A stretch of DNA of 64,000 nt from Anaerolineae bacterium (GCA_022823165.1 JAJDXR010000070.1:124001-188000), one strand, 5' to 3'. Positions 35,202-45,369 are shown, counted from the first letter of the stretch. Notes: a model not told the origin generated them from the sequence alone. Translations and numbers: made by a program.

Positions 35202-37130
35202 TCACATACGTTCTGGCGCCGACATGCCCATTAGTTGCAAGACGTAGCGGAAGATGGCCTTGGAGGCACGGTAGAAGCGCAAGCGAGCTTTGGCCAAGTC
35301 CTCAGGTACATCGCTGTGCAACACGCGTACTCGCTCATAAATCGGATGGAAGATTTCCGCTAGCTCATCAGCGCAGAAAGCAATGTGATGTGGCTCAAAT
35401 GTAGCAACTGATTCTCGTATAGCGTCGTAGATTTCATATAATGCTTTGTCGATGAAAAACCGTTCGTCGTCGCCCAGCAGACTCAAATTGGCATTGCTAT
35501 CGTCGAGTCCGCGCGCTTCCGCGTGTCGTAGAATGCTGGCACAGCGGACATAAGCATTTTGGATGTAATAAACCGGATTCTCGTTGCTCTGTTTCACCAC
35601 TTGGTCGACATCGAAATCCAACTGCGAATTGGGGCTGCGCGCCAGCATATGATAGCGCACCGCGTCGGCGCTGGTCATCTCGACCAGGTGATCAAGCGTA
35701 TCGAAGTCGCCGGCGCGTTTGGATTGCTTGACCGCTTCGTACTCGCCGCGCGCCTCGTTCCAGCGCACCGCCCGCACCATCTGCACGAAGATGACATGAA
35801 TTGGCGCCGGGTCCATGCCCAAAGCCTGCAAGCCGTACTTGACCACCTGCGCCTGCGTGAAGTGGTCGGTTCCCAGCACATTGACCGCGATATCAAAGCC
35901 GCGTTCGAGTTTGTCGCTGTGATAAGCGATATCGGGCAGGGTGTAAGTGGGCGCGCCGTCGCTCTTGACCATGACGCGATCTTTCTCGTCGCCGAAGGCG
36001 CTGCTGCGAAACCAGGTCGCCGGCTCGTAGCGCTTGGCGGCGACATCGGCGACCTCGTCGGCCTCAGCGCCTTCCCAATGCGCGCTCTCGTAGATATGCC
36101 CGTTGTCGCGCATGGCTGCGAGCGTCCGCCAGATGCGCCCGGATTCAAAGAGTGAGGTCTCGTTGAAGAATTCATCGTGCTTGATGTCGATGGAAGCCAG
36201 CGAGCGATTGATCCATTCAAACATCCGCTCTTCGGCCGCGTCCTTGAAATAGCCCCAGTCTCGCGTCCGCAGCGAGGCGCCGTGTTCTGCCGCCAGTTGC
36301 GCCGCCGCATCGACAAGATACTCGCCCTGATAGTAATCCGCCGGGAAGTCAAGGTCTTCGCCAAGCTGCTGCAGATAACGCAGTCTCAGGCTCTTGCCCA
36401 GCACCACCATCTGATTGCCGGCGTTGTTGTAGTAATACTCCCGCTGTACCTGGTAACCTGCCGCTTCCAGCAGCCGTGCCATGGCGTCGCCGACCACGGC
36501 GCCGCGAGTATGGCCGATGGTGATCGGGCCGCTGGGATTGGCGCTGACAAATTCGACCTGCGCCTTCTTGTACGCGCCGATGTCCAGTTTGAGTACGCTA
36601 AAGTCGTCGGAAATTATCTCGTGTATGCGACGTTCTCTATTCCGATCAAATACGCTTTTGAAATGGCTGGTGTCGAGAAAGAAATTAGTGAATCCAGGCG
36701 GAACTGTCTCAGTTTTCTTAATTAGCGGCGTCTCGGGTAACATTTTCTCAACTACCCTAGCTATATCCAGCGGATTCTGCTTTGCAAACTTCGCCAGCCT
36801 CATTGCAGGAAAGGACAAATCACCATGGATCTTTAGCCTTGGTTGGATCATCGGGATGTCAGGAATCTCAAACTTTGGTAGATCGCCTGCGTCTTGTGCT
36901 CTCTTTATTGCCTTCTTGATGTGGACCTCGACTATGTGCTGACGAATGCGAGCATTGAAATCAGGCAATTGAGCTTTAACCATTTCGTCAATTCGGTGTA
37001 CTAGTTCTTCATTGTATTCTGCCCCATGTTCAAAGGCATTGAAATCAGGAAGCGCGTCCTTAATCATCTTGTCCATGCGTTTACTATGTTCATTAATCAT
37101 CTTTCTGATTCGTTCGCGCTGTTCTTCCAT
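35202..37130 (-). CDS. argS: Arginyl-tRNA synthetase with repeated N-terminal extension
   Basis: A 642-residue class I synthetase charging tRNA-Arg. HIGH is present as GHTRG (in ANPSGPITIGHTRGAVVGD), and the KMSKS equivalent is KQSKRAGDFDTL. The anticodon-binding helical domain ends FRYVLQLMGMSAPERM, the typical C-terminus. The usual N-terminal domain begins only at about residue 66; before it are two copies of a 12-residue motif ending LPDFNA (21-32 and 49-60), 28 residues apart. The 5' 500 bases are also visibly AT-richer than the rest. GGAG lies 7 bases ahead of the ATG. Confidence 0.95.
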   Translation of the reverse strand: MEEQRERIRKMINEHSKRMDKMIKDALPDFNAFEHGAEYNEELVHRIDEMVKAQLPDFNARIRQHIVEVHIKKAIKRAQDAGDLPKFEIPDIPMIQPRLKIHGDLSFPAMRLAKFAKQNPLDIARVVEKMLPETPLIKKTETVPPGFTNFFLDTSHFKSVFDRNRERRIHEIISDDFSVLKLDIGAYKKAQVEFVSANPSGPITIGHTRGAVVGDAMARLLEAAGYQVQREYYYNNAGNQMVVLGKSLRLRYLQQLGEDLDFPADYYQGEYLVDAAAQLAAEHGASLRTRDWGYFKDAAEERMFEWINRSLASIDIKHDEFFNETSLFESGRIWRTLAAMRDNGHIYESAHWEGAEADEVADVAAKRYEPATWFRSSAFGDEKDRVMVKSDGAPTYTLPDIAYHSDKLERGFDIAVNVLGTDHFTQAQVVKYGLQALGMDPAPIHVIFVQMVRAVRWNEARGEYEAVKQSKRAGDFDTLDHLVEMTSADAVRYHMLARSPNSQLDFDVDQVVKQSNENPVYYIQNAYVRCASILRHAEARGLDDSNANLSLLGDDERFFIDKALYEIYDAIRESVATFEPHHIAFCADELAEIFHPIYERVRVLHSDVPEDLAKARLRFYRASKAIFRYVLQLMGMSAPERM

Positions 37131-37202
37131 TGGTTTGCTCCATTTGACATAGAAATCGTAAACCTGAATTCTAGCAAAATTCCTCGGTAAATTAATGGAG
37201 AT

Positions 37203-37910
37203 TTATTGGCTGTTCTCCGGTATTCGTTTGTATGCCCAGACCTGGCTGTAATCTTCTTGCCAGATCATCACCTTGATTTCGCGCATGCCCAGCGCTTCGA
37301 GCTCCGTCCGCATGCGTTCTTCGCTCCAGGTACGGTCCGGCATCCAGCGCGTATCAATGCGAATGGTCGTAAGCAGCAGCCCGCCCGGGCGCAGCGCGCG
37401 AATCATTTCCGCCAGCGTCTCGGCCGGACGCGGCATGAACTCCAGCGCTTCCAGGCAGGTGACCACATCGAAGCCGCCATCCGCGAAGGGCAGCTCGCCG
37501 GCGTCGTGATGGAGCAGCGAGACATAGGACTCGAAGCGGCCGGCGCCGATCTTTTCCCGCGCTTTCGCCAACATGCGCCGGCTGGCGTCCAAGCCGATGA
37601 CATGCCCTTGAAAGCGCGCATTCCGCGCCATGATCAGCGGCAGGCGCGCCGTACCGGTGGCCACGTCCAACATCAGTGGATCATTGACAGGGGCGATGCG
37701 ATCGAGCAGCGGCTGCGAGATGAGCGTGATATCCGCGTTTTCGTCGAATTGTTTGATGCGGTCATAACGCGCGGCATAGAGATCATAGAGCGCGACCACC
37801 ACCCGTCGACCCAGGTACGCGCCCTCCGTCTCGAATATCAGCCACCAGATTAGAAAGGCTACCAGAAAGATTGCGGCGCCCAGAAGCAGAATATGCGCTT
37901 GATCGCTCAC
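37203..37910 (-). CDS. Membrane-anchored SAM-dependent methyltransferase
   Basis: A 235-residue protein with an N-terminal span (about 6-27, ILLLGAAIFLVAFLIWWLIF) and a class I methyltransferase domain: motif I LDVATGTARLPL (about 83-94), GLDASRRM for motif II (about 108-115), and DGGFDVVTCLEALEFMP (about 140-156). The domain resembles UbiE/Methyltransf_11 proteins acting on lipophilic acceptors, which fits the membrane anchor. The start is a GTG at 37908-37910. Acceptor unknown. Confidence 0.8.
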   Translation of the reverse strand: MSDQAHILLLGAAIFLVAFLIWWLIFETEGAYLGRRVVVALYDLYAARYDRIKQFDENADITLISQPLLDRIAPVNDPLMLDVATGTARLPLIMARNARFQGHVIGLDASRRMLAKAREKIGAGRFESYVSLLHHDAGELPFADGGFDVVTCLEALEFMPRPAETLAEMIRALRPGGLLLTTIRIDTRWMPDRTWSEERMRTELEALGMREIKVMIWQEDYSQVWAYKRIPENSQ

Positions 37911-37953
37911 GTACAGGCCTGGTTAAACCGAGTCGTTAGCATTAATGATAATC

Positions 37954-39744
37954 TCATAGCATCAAATCATCCGCGCGAAATTGCATCTCGTATAACTTGG
38001 CGTAAAGACCCCGCTGCGCCATCAATGCTTCGTGACGCCCACTCTCAACGATGCGGCCCTTGTCCAGGACGACGATGCGATGCGCGATGCGTACCGTGCT
38101 GAGGCGATGCGCGATAATCAAGGTCGTGCGATTCCTCATCAGACGGCCCAGCGCTTCCTGCAGCAATTGCTCGCTCTCGTTGTCCAGGCTGGAGGTGGCT
38201 TCGTCCAGCAGCAATATCGACGGGTTCTTGAGCAGCGCCCGCGCAATCGCCACCCGCTGCCGTTGCCCGCCGCTGAGCTTGACGCCGCGCTCGCCGACAA
38301 TGCTGTCGTAGCCTTTGGGCAGCTCCGTGATGAAGTCGTGGGCGTTCGCTGAGCGAGCCGCGGAAATCAGGTCATCGTCGTCGGCGTCAAGCTTTCCGTA
38401 CAGAATGTTTTCACGGATGGTGCCGCCGAAAAGCAAGGTCTCCTGCGGAACTATGCCGATATGCTGTCGTAGGCTGCTCTGTGTGATGCCGCGAACATCA
38501 CGCCCGTCCACTAGAATGGCGCCCGCGTCCGGGTCGTAGAAGCGCGGGATCAGATTAAACAGCGTCGTCTTGCCAGCGCCACTGGGTCCGACCACTGCGA
38601 TAATTTCGCCAGCCGCGATATTCAGGTCGATATCGCGCAGTACCGCCTGGTCATCGTCATAGGCAAAGCTGACATCGCGCAGCGCGATGGCGCCTTCGAC
38701 CGCCGCTACCTGAACCGCGTCCGGCGCATCCCGCACATCGGGCTTGGTGTCCAGTATCTCGAAGACGCGTTTGGTCGCGCCCAGCGCTTCTTGAAATTGC
38801 GAGTAGACGCTGATGACGCCGGCGAAGCTGGCCGCGACCGTCATGCCGTAGATCAGAAAAGAGATGAGTTCGCCCGCGCTGAGCCGGCCGTCCAGCACTT
38901 CGCGCCCGCCGAACCACAAGATCAGCGCCAGGCCGGCGAAGGCGAAGAAGGCGATGATGGGACCAAAAACCGAGCGCGCGGTCAGCAGCTTGACGGCAGC
39001 GCGAAAGGCAATGTCGATGGCCTGATTATAGCGGCCGATTTCGTAGGTCTCGCGGACGAAACTCTTGACCTCGCGTATATTCTGGAAGACTTCTTCAGCT
39101 ACGACGGTCGCGCCGGCGATTTCGTCCTGCACCCGTGTACTGGTGCGGCGAATAGCCCCGCCGAGCACGAAGGCGACGCCGACGATAATCGGCATCAAGA
39201 CGATGATGAACATGGTCAGCCGCCAATTGAGGTAAAACATGATGGCGATGGACCCAATCAGCGTCAGCGATTGCTGCAGGAAAGCGCTGACATTGCCGGT
39301 CAGCACCGTGCGCACGACGGTGACATCTGATGAGATGCGGCTGATCAATTCCCCCACGCGTCTGTCAGCATAGTAGCGAATGGAGAGCGTCTGCAAGTGC
39401 GCGTACAGCTGGCAGCGCATGTCGACCACGATGCGCTCGCCAACATAATTCAAATTGTAGTTCTGCACAAAGCTGGCCAGCGAGCGCAAGACGAAGACGG
39501 CCAGGAGCGCCAAGGTAATGGTGTCCAGCAAGGCGCTGTCCGCGTCCTCGAACACGGAGTCGATGACCCGCTGAATGACGGCGGGAAAGACCAGACTAAG
39601 AGCCGAAGCCAGCATCAATCCGATAGCCGCCAGCAGCAGCCGCAACTTGTAAGCGCGCAGGTAAGCGATCAGGCGCCGCCACTGCATCTTGGCAACGGGG
39701 ATGTCGCGCCGGCCGCCGCCGGGCGCGCGGATGCGGTACATCAT
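37954..39744 (-). CDS. ABC exporter (MsbA-like, complete half-transporter)
   Basis: A 596-residue exporter with six spans and one ATPase domain. All motifs are canonical: Walker A GPSGAGKTT, signature LSGGQRQRVAIARAL, Walker B ILLLDEATSSLD with catalytic Glu, and H-loop AHRLSTVR. It should therefore work as a homodimer, unlike the pair at 7147-10776. Lipid, drug or peptide export is typical; substrate not inferable. Confidence 0.9.
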   Translation of the reverse strand: MMYRIRAPGGGRRDIPVAKMQWRRLIAYLRAYKLRLLLAAIGLMLASALSLVFPAVIQRVIDSVFEDADSALLDTITLALLAVFVLRSLASFVQNYNLNYVGERIVVDMRCQLYAHLQTLSIRYYADRRVGELISRISSDVTVVRTVLTGNVSAFLQQSLTLIGSIAIMFYLNWRLTMFIIVLMPIIVGVAFVLGGAIRRTSTRVQDEIAGATVVAEEVFQNIREVKSFVRETYEIGRYNQAIDIAFRAAVKLLTARSVFGPIIAFFAFAGLALILWFGGREVLDGRLSAGELISFLIYGMTVAASFAGVISVYSQFQEALGATKRVFEILDTKPDVRDAPDAVQVAAVEGAIALRDVSFAYDDDQAVLRDIDLNIAAGEIIAVVGPSGAGKTTLFNLIPRFYDPDAGAILVDGRDVRGITQSSLRQHIGIVPQETLLFGGTIRENILYGKLDADDDDLISAARSANAHDFITELPKGYDSIVGERGVKLSGGQRQRVAIARALLKNPSILLLDEATSSLDNESEQLLQEALGRLMRNRTTLIIAHRLSTVRIAHRIVVLDKGRIVESGRHEALMAQRGLYAKLYEMQFRADDLML

Positions 39745-39816
39745 GGCTTTATCGCTCCATCGCCTGGGCAGCGCTTGAACAACGCCGCGGCAGCGAAATC
39801 AGGTCAGCCGTCGCCA

Positions 39817-42411
39817 TCAGTCCGGCCGCAGGCGGCCGCTGTCAGCCGGCGGCGTCTCGCCATCCCTATCGCCGGGCGAGTCGGCGCTGGCAGCGGCGCC
39901 ATCTTCGACTTCGATGGTTAAGGGACCCACGACATCTTTTTCACTCGGCAGGGGAATTTCCGGCGCGTTGAGCGCGTCAATTTCAGGCGCGTCCGGCTCC
40001 TTGGGCGTCGGATCTTCGACCAGTTGCCAGGGCGCGTCGGCTTCGAGCTCGACGCTATGGCCGGTGGCGAACTCAACTCGACTCGCTGCCTCGCTTCGCG
40101 AAACTGTGACGCCGTGCTGCTCTACCGTGACCGGATGGCCCCAGGTAAACTCGCCGCCCAGCCAGACTTTGTCCGCAGCGACAATGCGAATGCCGATCAC
40201 ATCGCCGAGCAATTTCAGGGGCGCGATGCCGCTGAGATGATGATCCTCGCCGAAACCCTTGGCTTCATCGGCATGGTAGAACTGCGCCAATCTGCCGTTT
40301 CGCTCCAGCACCCGCGCCTGCGCGTCCAGCAGGCGTTTCACGATCTCCGTCGCTTGCTGGCGATAGCCGGCTTTGAGCAGGCCCTCGCAGACCAGCGTCA
40401 GCCAGTAGATCCAGATGCCGCCGCCGCCGCGGGCGTTTGACGGGTCGTAGTTGCGGTCGCCGGCGCTGACCATGGTGAGCCCGTTAGCTTGCAAGAAGCG
40501 CGCCTCATCCAGGGCCAGTTCAACGAGGGCGGCGGCGCGTTCGGGCGAGAGTCGCCCGGTCCAAAGCGGCAGCAGCGCATTGATGTCCAGCCGGCTGCTG
40601 TCCAGCGTGCGAGCGTAGACTTTGTAGACCCGGCTCAGCCCCTTGAATGCAATCCGCTCCACCTGCGACAGTGGTTGCGGGCTGGTAAAGACGCCTTGCC
40701 GATTCTGCCAGAGAAAGTCAGCAACCGACGCTTCCACCACCAGGTCAGCGCCCTGCCGGTCTTTGCCCTCGAGCCTCATTGTGATGCGCGGTACTTGACT
40801 GACGCCGCCGACGACGCGCGCCATAATACGAGCGGGCTTCTCAAGCTCCCGCTTGATTTCATGCGTCTGATCGCCGGCGCCGCGGACCACCAGATCCAGG
40901 CCCGCGCTGGTCAGATGCGAGTCGCGGTCGCGGTAGCAGTAGCGGTCCCCGCTCCAGAATTCCTCCAAATGCGTTTCCAGCGCTCGCAACTGTTCCAGGG
41001 CGAACGCAGCCGTCTCGCCCTCACCGGTCAACTCCGCCAATTGACGCAGGGCATCGGCTTCGGAGATAAGATAAGCTAGCAAATCGGGCGTTTCCAGCTG
41101 GCGCGTATCGGCGCCTTGCGCCCAAGCCTGTCCGCGGCCGAAGGTAGGCAAGGCGATGTAGCCCATTTGCCGTTCCGACTGCCATTCCGGCGCCCCGTCA
41201 GCGTCCGCGTCTTCGGCCAGCCAGCGTGAGAAGAAGGCGCGCAGCGCGGGCAGCGCCTCGGCGGCAAAGTCCAAATCATTCGAGTCTTCCACCAGCATCA
41301 GGCACATCCGCGCCAAAATCGGTATCTGCAAGACACCTTGGCGCTGCCCGCCCAGGCCAGGCCGACGATCGATGAAACCGCTATCGTCCGCCACGGCCAG
41401 ATAATTCTTCATGATGCCTTTGGCCAAGTCATAGTCAATGCCGGCGAGAGCCGCCAGCGCGGGGTAGGTAAAGGTCGGGTCTTGCCCCGACCAGGCTCGG
41501 ACGTGATCGCCGCCGTCGCCGCGCCGGCTCCAGCCGCGGTCGGCGCTTCTGTAGGCGACCAGGGAGTGGTGGGGCAGGTGCTCGGTGGGCTCCATGAGCG
41601 ATTTGATTAACAGCGCCGCTGAGTAGTCGACCAGCAGATCCCATGCTGGTTTGCCTGTGCTGACCTTCGGAAGCGCAGCCGCGTTGCGATCAATCCGCTC
41701 AAAATACGGCGCCCAGGGCCGCGACATCCAGTTCATGGCGACGCTGTACGAGTCGCGCATATCGGCCAGCCCGGCGACTACGAATGGGATGCGAGCGCTG
41801 GCGCCCGGCGCCAACTCAATCAGGCAGCCGATCTTGGGGCTGCTGATGCTTCCGCCGTAGACCTCGACGCTGGCGCCCCCCAAAGTGACCACCGGATTGA
41901 GATTGCCGATCTCGCCCAGATGCAGCGCCAGACTGTAGTCCGCCATCGTCAGCACGTTGAGCTTGTGGTTGCGCCCCTTGATGACGACATGCCCAAAAAG
42001 ATCGAGCTGCAGGCTGAGATGCTCCTCGCTGTGATTTTTGAGCTTGAATTCGCCGCCGGCCGCCCGCGAATCCATCGCCCAGAAGCGGGCGACCATTTCG
42101 AGTTGCTCAATTGGCGCCGCTTCGACTTGAATCATGTTAGCCGCGAAAAAGGTGATGACCGGTTCTCGCGCATAGCCCAGATGTTGGTAAATGACGCCGC
42201 TCTCGACGCGCCACATCGGCGCTAGGCTGACCAGTCCCGCTCGTCCGCCAAATTCAGTCTGAAAGGCCAGGGCCGCTTCGTCGCGCGCTCCCAGCCGCAA
42301 GACCCAAGCCTGGTCGTCCAGATAATCTGTGCGGCTGCTGCGCGCGTCCGCCGCCAAATGGAAGTCAAAGGGTCGATCGGCTTTGATGCTCTGCCGCCTG
42401 AGGTTGCGCAT
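39817..42411 (-). CDS. Large (alpha/alpha)6-toroid glycoside-hydrolase-like protein
   Basis: An 864-residue cytoplasmic protein with no signal peptide. Residues about 1-260 form a beta-rich domain, about 270-720 a helical toroid-like region with GDGGDHVRAWSGQDPTFTYPALAAL (about 318-342) and RGGGGIWIYWLTLVCEGLL (about 658-676), patterns seen in GH63/GH15/MGH1-like six-hairpin glycosidases. The last 75 residues are an acidic, proline-rich tail. It probably acts on an alpha-linked gluco- or manno-oligosaccharide, but the catalytic acids are not certain and no family is claimed firmly. Confidence 0.6.
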   Translation of the reverse strand: MRNLRRQSIKADRPFDFHLAADARSSRTDYLDDQAWVLRLGARDEAALAFQTEFGGRAGLVSLAPMWRVESGVIYQHLGYAREPVITFFAANMIQVEAAPIEQLEMVARFWAMDSRAAGGEFKLKNHSEEHLSLQLDLFGHVVIKGRNHKLNVLTMADYSLALHLGEIGNLNPVVTLGGASVEVYGGSISSPKIGCLIELAPGASARIPFVVAGLADMRDSYSVAMNWMSRPWAPYFERIDRNAAALPKVSTGKPAWDLLVDYSAALLIKSLMEPTEHLPHHSLVAYRSADRGWSRRGDGGDHVRAWSGQDPTFTYPALAALAGIDYDLAKGIMKNYLAVADDSGFIDRRPGLGGQRQGVLQIPILARMCLMLVEDSNDLDFAAEALPALRAFFSRWLAEDADADGAPEWQSERQMGYIALPTFGRGQAWAQGADTRQLETPDLLAYLISEADALRQLAELTGEGETAAFALEQLRALETHLEEFWSGDRYCYRDRDSHLTSAGLDLVVRGAGDQTHEIKRELEKPARIMARVVGGVSQVPRITMRLEGKDRQGADLVVEASVADFLWQNRQGVFTSPQPLSQVERIAFKGLSRVYKVYARTLDSSRLDINALLPLWTGRLSPERAAALVELALDEARFLQANGLTMVSAGDRNYDPSNARGGGGIWIYWLTLVCEGLLKAGYRQQATEIVKRLLDAQARVLERNGRLAQFYHADEAKGFGEDHHLSGIAPLKLLGDVIGIRIVAADKVWLGGEFTWGHPVTVEQHGVTVSRSEAASRVEFATGHSVELEADAPWQLVEDPTPKEPDAPEIDALNAPEIPLPSEKDVVGPLTIEVEDGAAASADSPGDRDGETPPADSGRLRPD

Positions 42412-42676
42412 AATTTCAGCCGCCGCGATTAATTGTCATTCATCCAAGCAAGCATTTCTTCAAAGCAGCGCAAGACACCGTTGTGAGCGGCTCCCGCGAC
42501 CAGCCGACCAAGGCAATTTTCAGGCGCCGCCATGTGAACCTGACAGCTGGCGACGCCATTGTATCAGAGCCAATGCGAACCGCAAGCGAGGCGCAATCAG
42601 CGCCGGTTTTGACCTGTTCATTCCTGCCTGAAAGCTATACGATTCGCGTCTGCAGGCAGTTGCGAAGACGGCGGCG
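42412..42676. other. Intergenic region between divergent genes
   Basis: About 265 bases between the toroid-glycosidase start and the DUF971 gene. I see no convincing gene, RNA or strong promoter here. Confidence 0.4.
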
Positions 42677-43006
42677 GTGGAAATCAAAGCTCAGAAAGTG
42701 ACCTTGAATAGGCCCGACGAAGCGCTCATTATTGAGTGGTCGGATGGTTTGCTAAGCCGATACCCTTTGAGCCACCTGCGCGAGGCTTGTCCTTGCGTCG
42801 AGTGCCGAGGCGGGCACGCCAAAATGGGTTTGCAACACGCGCCCGACGACATACTTAAGCTGACGCCGCGGCGCTCTTACGCGGTGACGGCGCTGGTCGC
42901 CGTTGGCAATTACGCCCTGCAGCCCACCTGGGACGATGGGCACAGCACCGGCATCTACACTTGGGAGTACTTGCGCATTCTTTCGCCGCAGCAGCCCGAC
43001 GGCTAA
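42677..43006 (+). CDS. DUF971 family protein
   Basis: A 109-residue single-domain DUF971 protein, the fold found at the N-terminus of gamma-butyrobetaine hydroxylase. It shows IEWSDGLLSRYPLSHLREACPCVEC (about 19-43) with the CxxC pair, and YALQPTWDDGHSTGIYTWEYLR (about 79-100), the family's hallmark ending. Members are thought to be linked to iron-sulfur or molybdenum-cofactor biology; the role of the stand-alone protein is not settled. Start is GTG at 42677. Confidence 0.9.
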   Translation: MEIKAQKVTLNRPDEALIIEWSDGLLSRYPLSHLREACPCVECRGGHAKMGLQHAPDDILKLTPRRSYAVTALVAVGNYALQPTWDDGHSTGIYTWEYLRILSPQQPDG

Positions 43007-43201
43007 TTTGTCATAAATTGCTTGGTCTTGCTGAGGACGCGGAATTTTCTTGTCACTTGGCGGAGCAGTCAAGTCCGCGGAATTAAGGACTCGGGAATTT
43101 CGCGCCGGCCGCCAGCAGAGTTTGCGCCTGCTATACTCTGCTGTGGACGAAAGCCTGTACCCTGCAATAGGTTGCCAGGAGCATCACTCAGGAGCATCGC
43201 A

Positions 43202-44083
43202 ATGGAGCCTCACGCGCTGGAGACGGTCGAGCGAGCCATAGGCGTCGAGCTGCTGCGCTCGCGCACTGCCTACAACGAGCGCGATGCCATACTTTACGCG
43301 CTGGGCGTTGGCGCGCCGGCGAACTGGCTGGCGCCGGATGAACTCAAGTTCGTCCACGAATTGCGCGGCGATTTCCAGGTCTTGCCCACCTTTGCCGTCA
43401 CCTTTGCCAGGGCGCTTCACGATCTGGTCTTGTCGGGAGACATCGCCGGCATCAAATATAATCCCATGATGCTGGTGCACGGCGAGCAGCAGTTGAAACT
43501 TGCCAGGAATTTGCCGCGCGCCGCGCTGGTAGACTCGACGATAACGATTGCGGACATTTATGACAAAGGCAGCGGCCTGCTCATGGTCCTGGACGTCATC
43601 AGCCGCGATGAAGCCGGGGAATTGCTGGCGCAAGCGCGGACGTCTATGTTCTTGCGCGGCCTGGGCGGATTCGGCGGCGAACGCGGTCCGAGCGGCAGCC
43701 TCGACTTGCCGGAACGATTGCCTGATTCAGTAATCGAAGACAAAACGCTTGAGCGCCAGGCTCTGCTCTATCGCTTGGCCGGCGACGCCAATCCGCTGCA
43801 TGTCGACCCGCAGCTGGCCGCGATCGGCAACTTTGATAAACCCATATTGCACGGTCTCTGTACCTTGGGTTTTAGCGCGCGCGCTATTCTTAAGCGTTTC
43901 TGCAACAACGACGCCGGCAAGCTGGCGGCTATCAGCGCGCGTTTCGCCCGCCATGTCTACCCGGGTGAAACTCTAGTCACCGAGATGTGGGATATGGGCG
44001 CCGGCAAAATCGGCTTTCAGACCCAAGCGAAAGAACGCGCTGTGGTGGTCTTGAGCCGCTGCAGCGCGCAACTCGGAGACTGA
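43202..44083 (+). CDS. Hydratase-2 (MaoC-like double hotdog) enoyl-CoA hydratase
   Basis: A 293-residue protein with the layout of eukaryotic hydratase 2: an N-terminal non-catalytic hotdog (about 1-145) and a C-terminal MaoC domain with the signature YRLAGDANPLHVDPQLAA (about 193-210) holding the catalytic Asp and His. It should hydrate trans-2-enoyl-CoA to the (R)-3-hydroxyacyl-CoA. The ATG at 43202 is chosen because AGGAG lies 7 bases upstream; the open frame extends 60 codons further without protein-like sequence. It is followed 3 bases later by galT, so they form one transcript. Confidence 0.88.
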   Translation: MEPHALETVERAIGVELLRSRTAYNERDAILYALGVGAPANWLAPDELKFVHELRGDFQVLPTFAVTFARALHDLVLSGDIAGIKYNPMMLVHGEQQLKLARNLPRAALVDSTITIADIYDKGSGLLMVLDVISRDEAGELLAQARTSMFLRGLGGFGGERGPSGSLDLPERLPDSVIEDKTLERQALLYRLAGDANPLHVDPQLAAIGNFDKPILHGLCTLGFSARAILKRFCNNDAGKLAAISARFARHVYPGETLVTEMWDMGAGKIGFQTQAKERAVVVLSRCSAQLGD

Positions 44084-44086
44084 GCT

Positions 44087-45148
44087 ATGGACCTCTTGCT
44101 GAGCGAGCACTCTCACAGGCGCTACAACCCGCTGCTTGACGAGTGGATCCTGGTCTCGCCCCATCGCACAAAGCGCCCCTGGCAGGGCGGGCGGGAACCG
44201 GGGCCGGCGGACCAGCGCCCTCGTTATGATCCCGACTGCTATTTATGCCCGGGCAATACCCGCGCCAACGGCGAAACCAATCCCGACTACGAAGGCGCCT
44301 TTGTCTTCGTCAACGACTTTTCCGCTGTCTTGCCGGATGTGCCCGAAGCGGAGTCGGGAGCCCGGCCGCTGTTCCGCTGGAAGTCGGTACGTGGCGAAGC
44401 GCGTGTGATTTGCTTCTCGCCGCGGCATGACCTGACCCTGGCCGAAATGCCGGCAGCAGACATCCGCCGCGTAGTCGATCTCTGGGCGCGGCAGAGCCAG
44501 GACTTGGGCGAGCGTTTCGCTTGGGTGCAGGTCTTCGAGAATCGCGGCGACTTAATGGGCTCGTCCAATCCGCATCCTCATGGTCAAATCTGGGCCACGG
44601 ATTCCCTGGGCGCCATCCCTGCTCGTGAAGACGCGAATCAACTTGCTTACTACCGCTTGCGCGGGAGCCCGCTGCTCTACGACTACGCGCAACAGGAGCT
44701 GCGCCTGGGCGAGCGTACGGTGGCCGAAAATGAGCGCTGGCTGGCTGTCGTTCCTTTCTGGGCCATCTGGCCCTTTGAAACGCTGCTGCTGCCGAAAGCG
44801 CCCGTCAGCCGCCTGCCCGATCTCGACCCCGGGCAGCGCAGTGACCTGGCGGATATTCTGCAACGGCTGCTGACAAAGTATGACAATTTGTTTGAAATAT
44901 CCTTCCCCTATTCCATGGGCTGGCACGGCGCGCCGTATAATGGCGATTCTGGCCGGCACTGGCAATTGCACGCGCATTTCTACCCGCCACTCTTGCGCTC
45001 GGCTACTGTGAAGAAATTCATGGTCGGTTACGAGATGCTGGCGGAACCCCAGCGCGATATAACGGCGGAACAAGCGGCTATCCGCCTGCAAAGCGCCTCC
45101 GACATTCACTATAAGCGGCGCCGAGCCCATGAACGCGACAGCGGCTGA
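44087..45148 (+). CDS. galT: Galactose-1-phosphate uridylyltransferase
   Basis: A 353-residue Leloir-pathway enzyme that exchanges UDP between UDP-glucose and galactose-1-phosphate. The uridylylated His lies in [12 protein letters not shown] (about 163-174), and the N-terminal Zn-site cysteines in CYLCPG (about 51-56). The C-terminal domain [14 protein letters not shown] (about 287-300) is also typical. It gives the cell a route for galactose, the sugar expected alongside anhydrogalactose if the neighbouring island handles algal galactans, though it lies 10 kb away and has no operator that I can see. Confidence 0.95.
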   Translation: MDLLLSEHSHRRYNPLLDEWILVSPHRTKRPWQGGREPGPADQRPRYDPDCYLCPGNTRANGETNPDYEGAFVFVNDFSAVLPDVPEAESGARPLFRWKSVRGEARVICFSPRHDLTLAEMPAADIRRVVDLWARQSQDLGERFAWVQVFENRGDLMGSSNPHPHGQIWATDSLGAIPAREDANQLAYYRLRGSPLLYDYAQQELRLGERTVAENERWLAVVPFWAIWPFETLLLPKAPVSRLPDLDPGQRSDLADILQRLLTKYDNLFEISFPYSMGWHGAPYNGDSGRHWQLHAHFYPPLLRSATVKKFMVGYEMLAEPQRDITAEQAAIRLQSASDIHYKRRRAHERDSG

Positions 45149-45252
45149 CTAAACGGCGTTTTGATTCACAGCTGCTCATGGACTTGCATTTCGGGACCTG
45201 AGCGCGATATTGACATCTGGCCGGCAAGCGTTATACTGAAGCCTGCTCAGTA

Positions 45253-45336
45253 GCCGAAGTGGCGGAATTGGCAGACGCGCTACGTTCAGGGCGTAGTTCT
45301 CTTCGGGGAGTGTGGGTTCGACTCCCACCTTCGGCA
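45253..45336 (+). tRNA. tRNA-Leu (anticodon CAG)
   Basis: An 84-base class II tRNA. The acceptor stem GCCGAAG/CTTCGGC, D-arm with GCAGACGC, anticodon stem CTACG/CGTAG around TTCAGGG (anticodon CAG), a long variable arm, and T-arm GTGGGTTCGACTCCCAC are all visible. CCA is not encoded. Confidence 0.96.
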
Positions 45337-45341
45337 AAGCG

Positions 45342-45369
45342 AAAACCCGGCAGTCTGGCCGGGTTTTTT
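45342..45369 (+). terminator. Rho-independent terminator after tRNA-Leu
   Basis: AAAACCCGGC (45342-45351) pairs with GCCGGGTTTT (45358-45367), ending in a T run. Confidence 0.9.
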
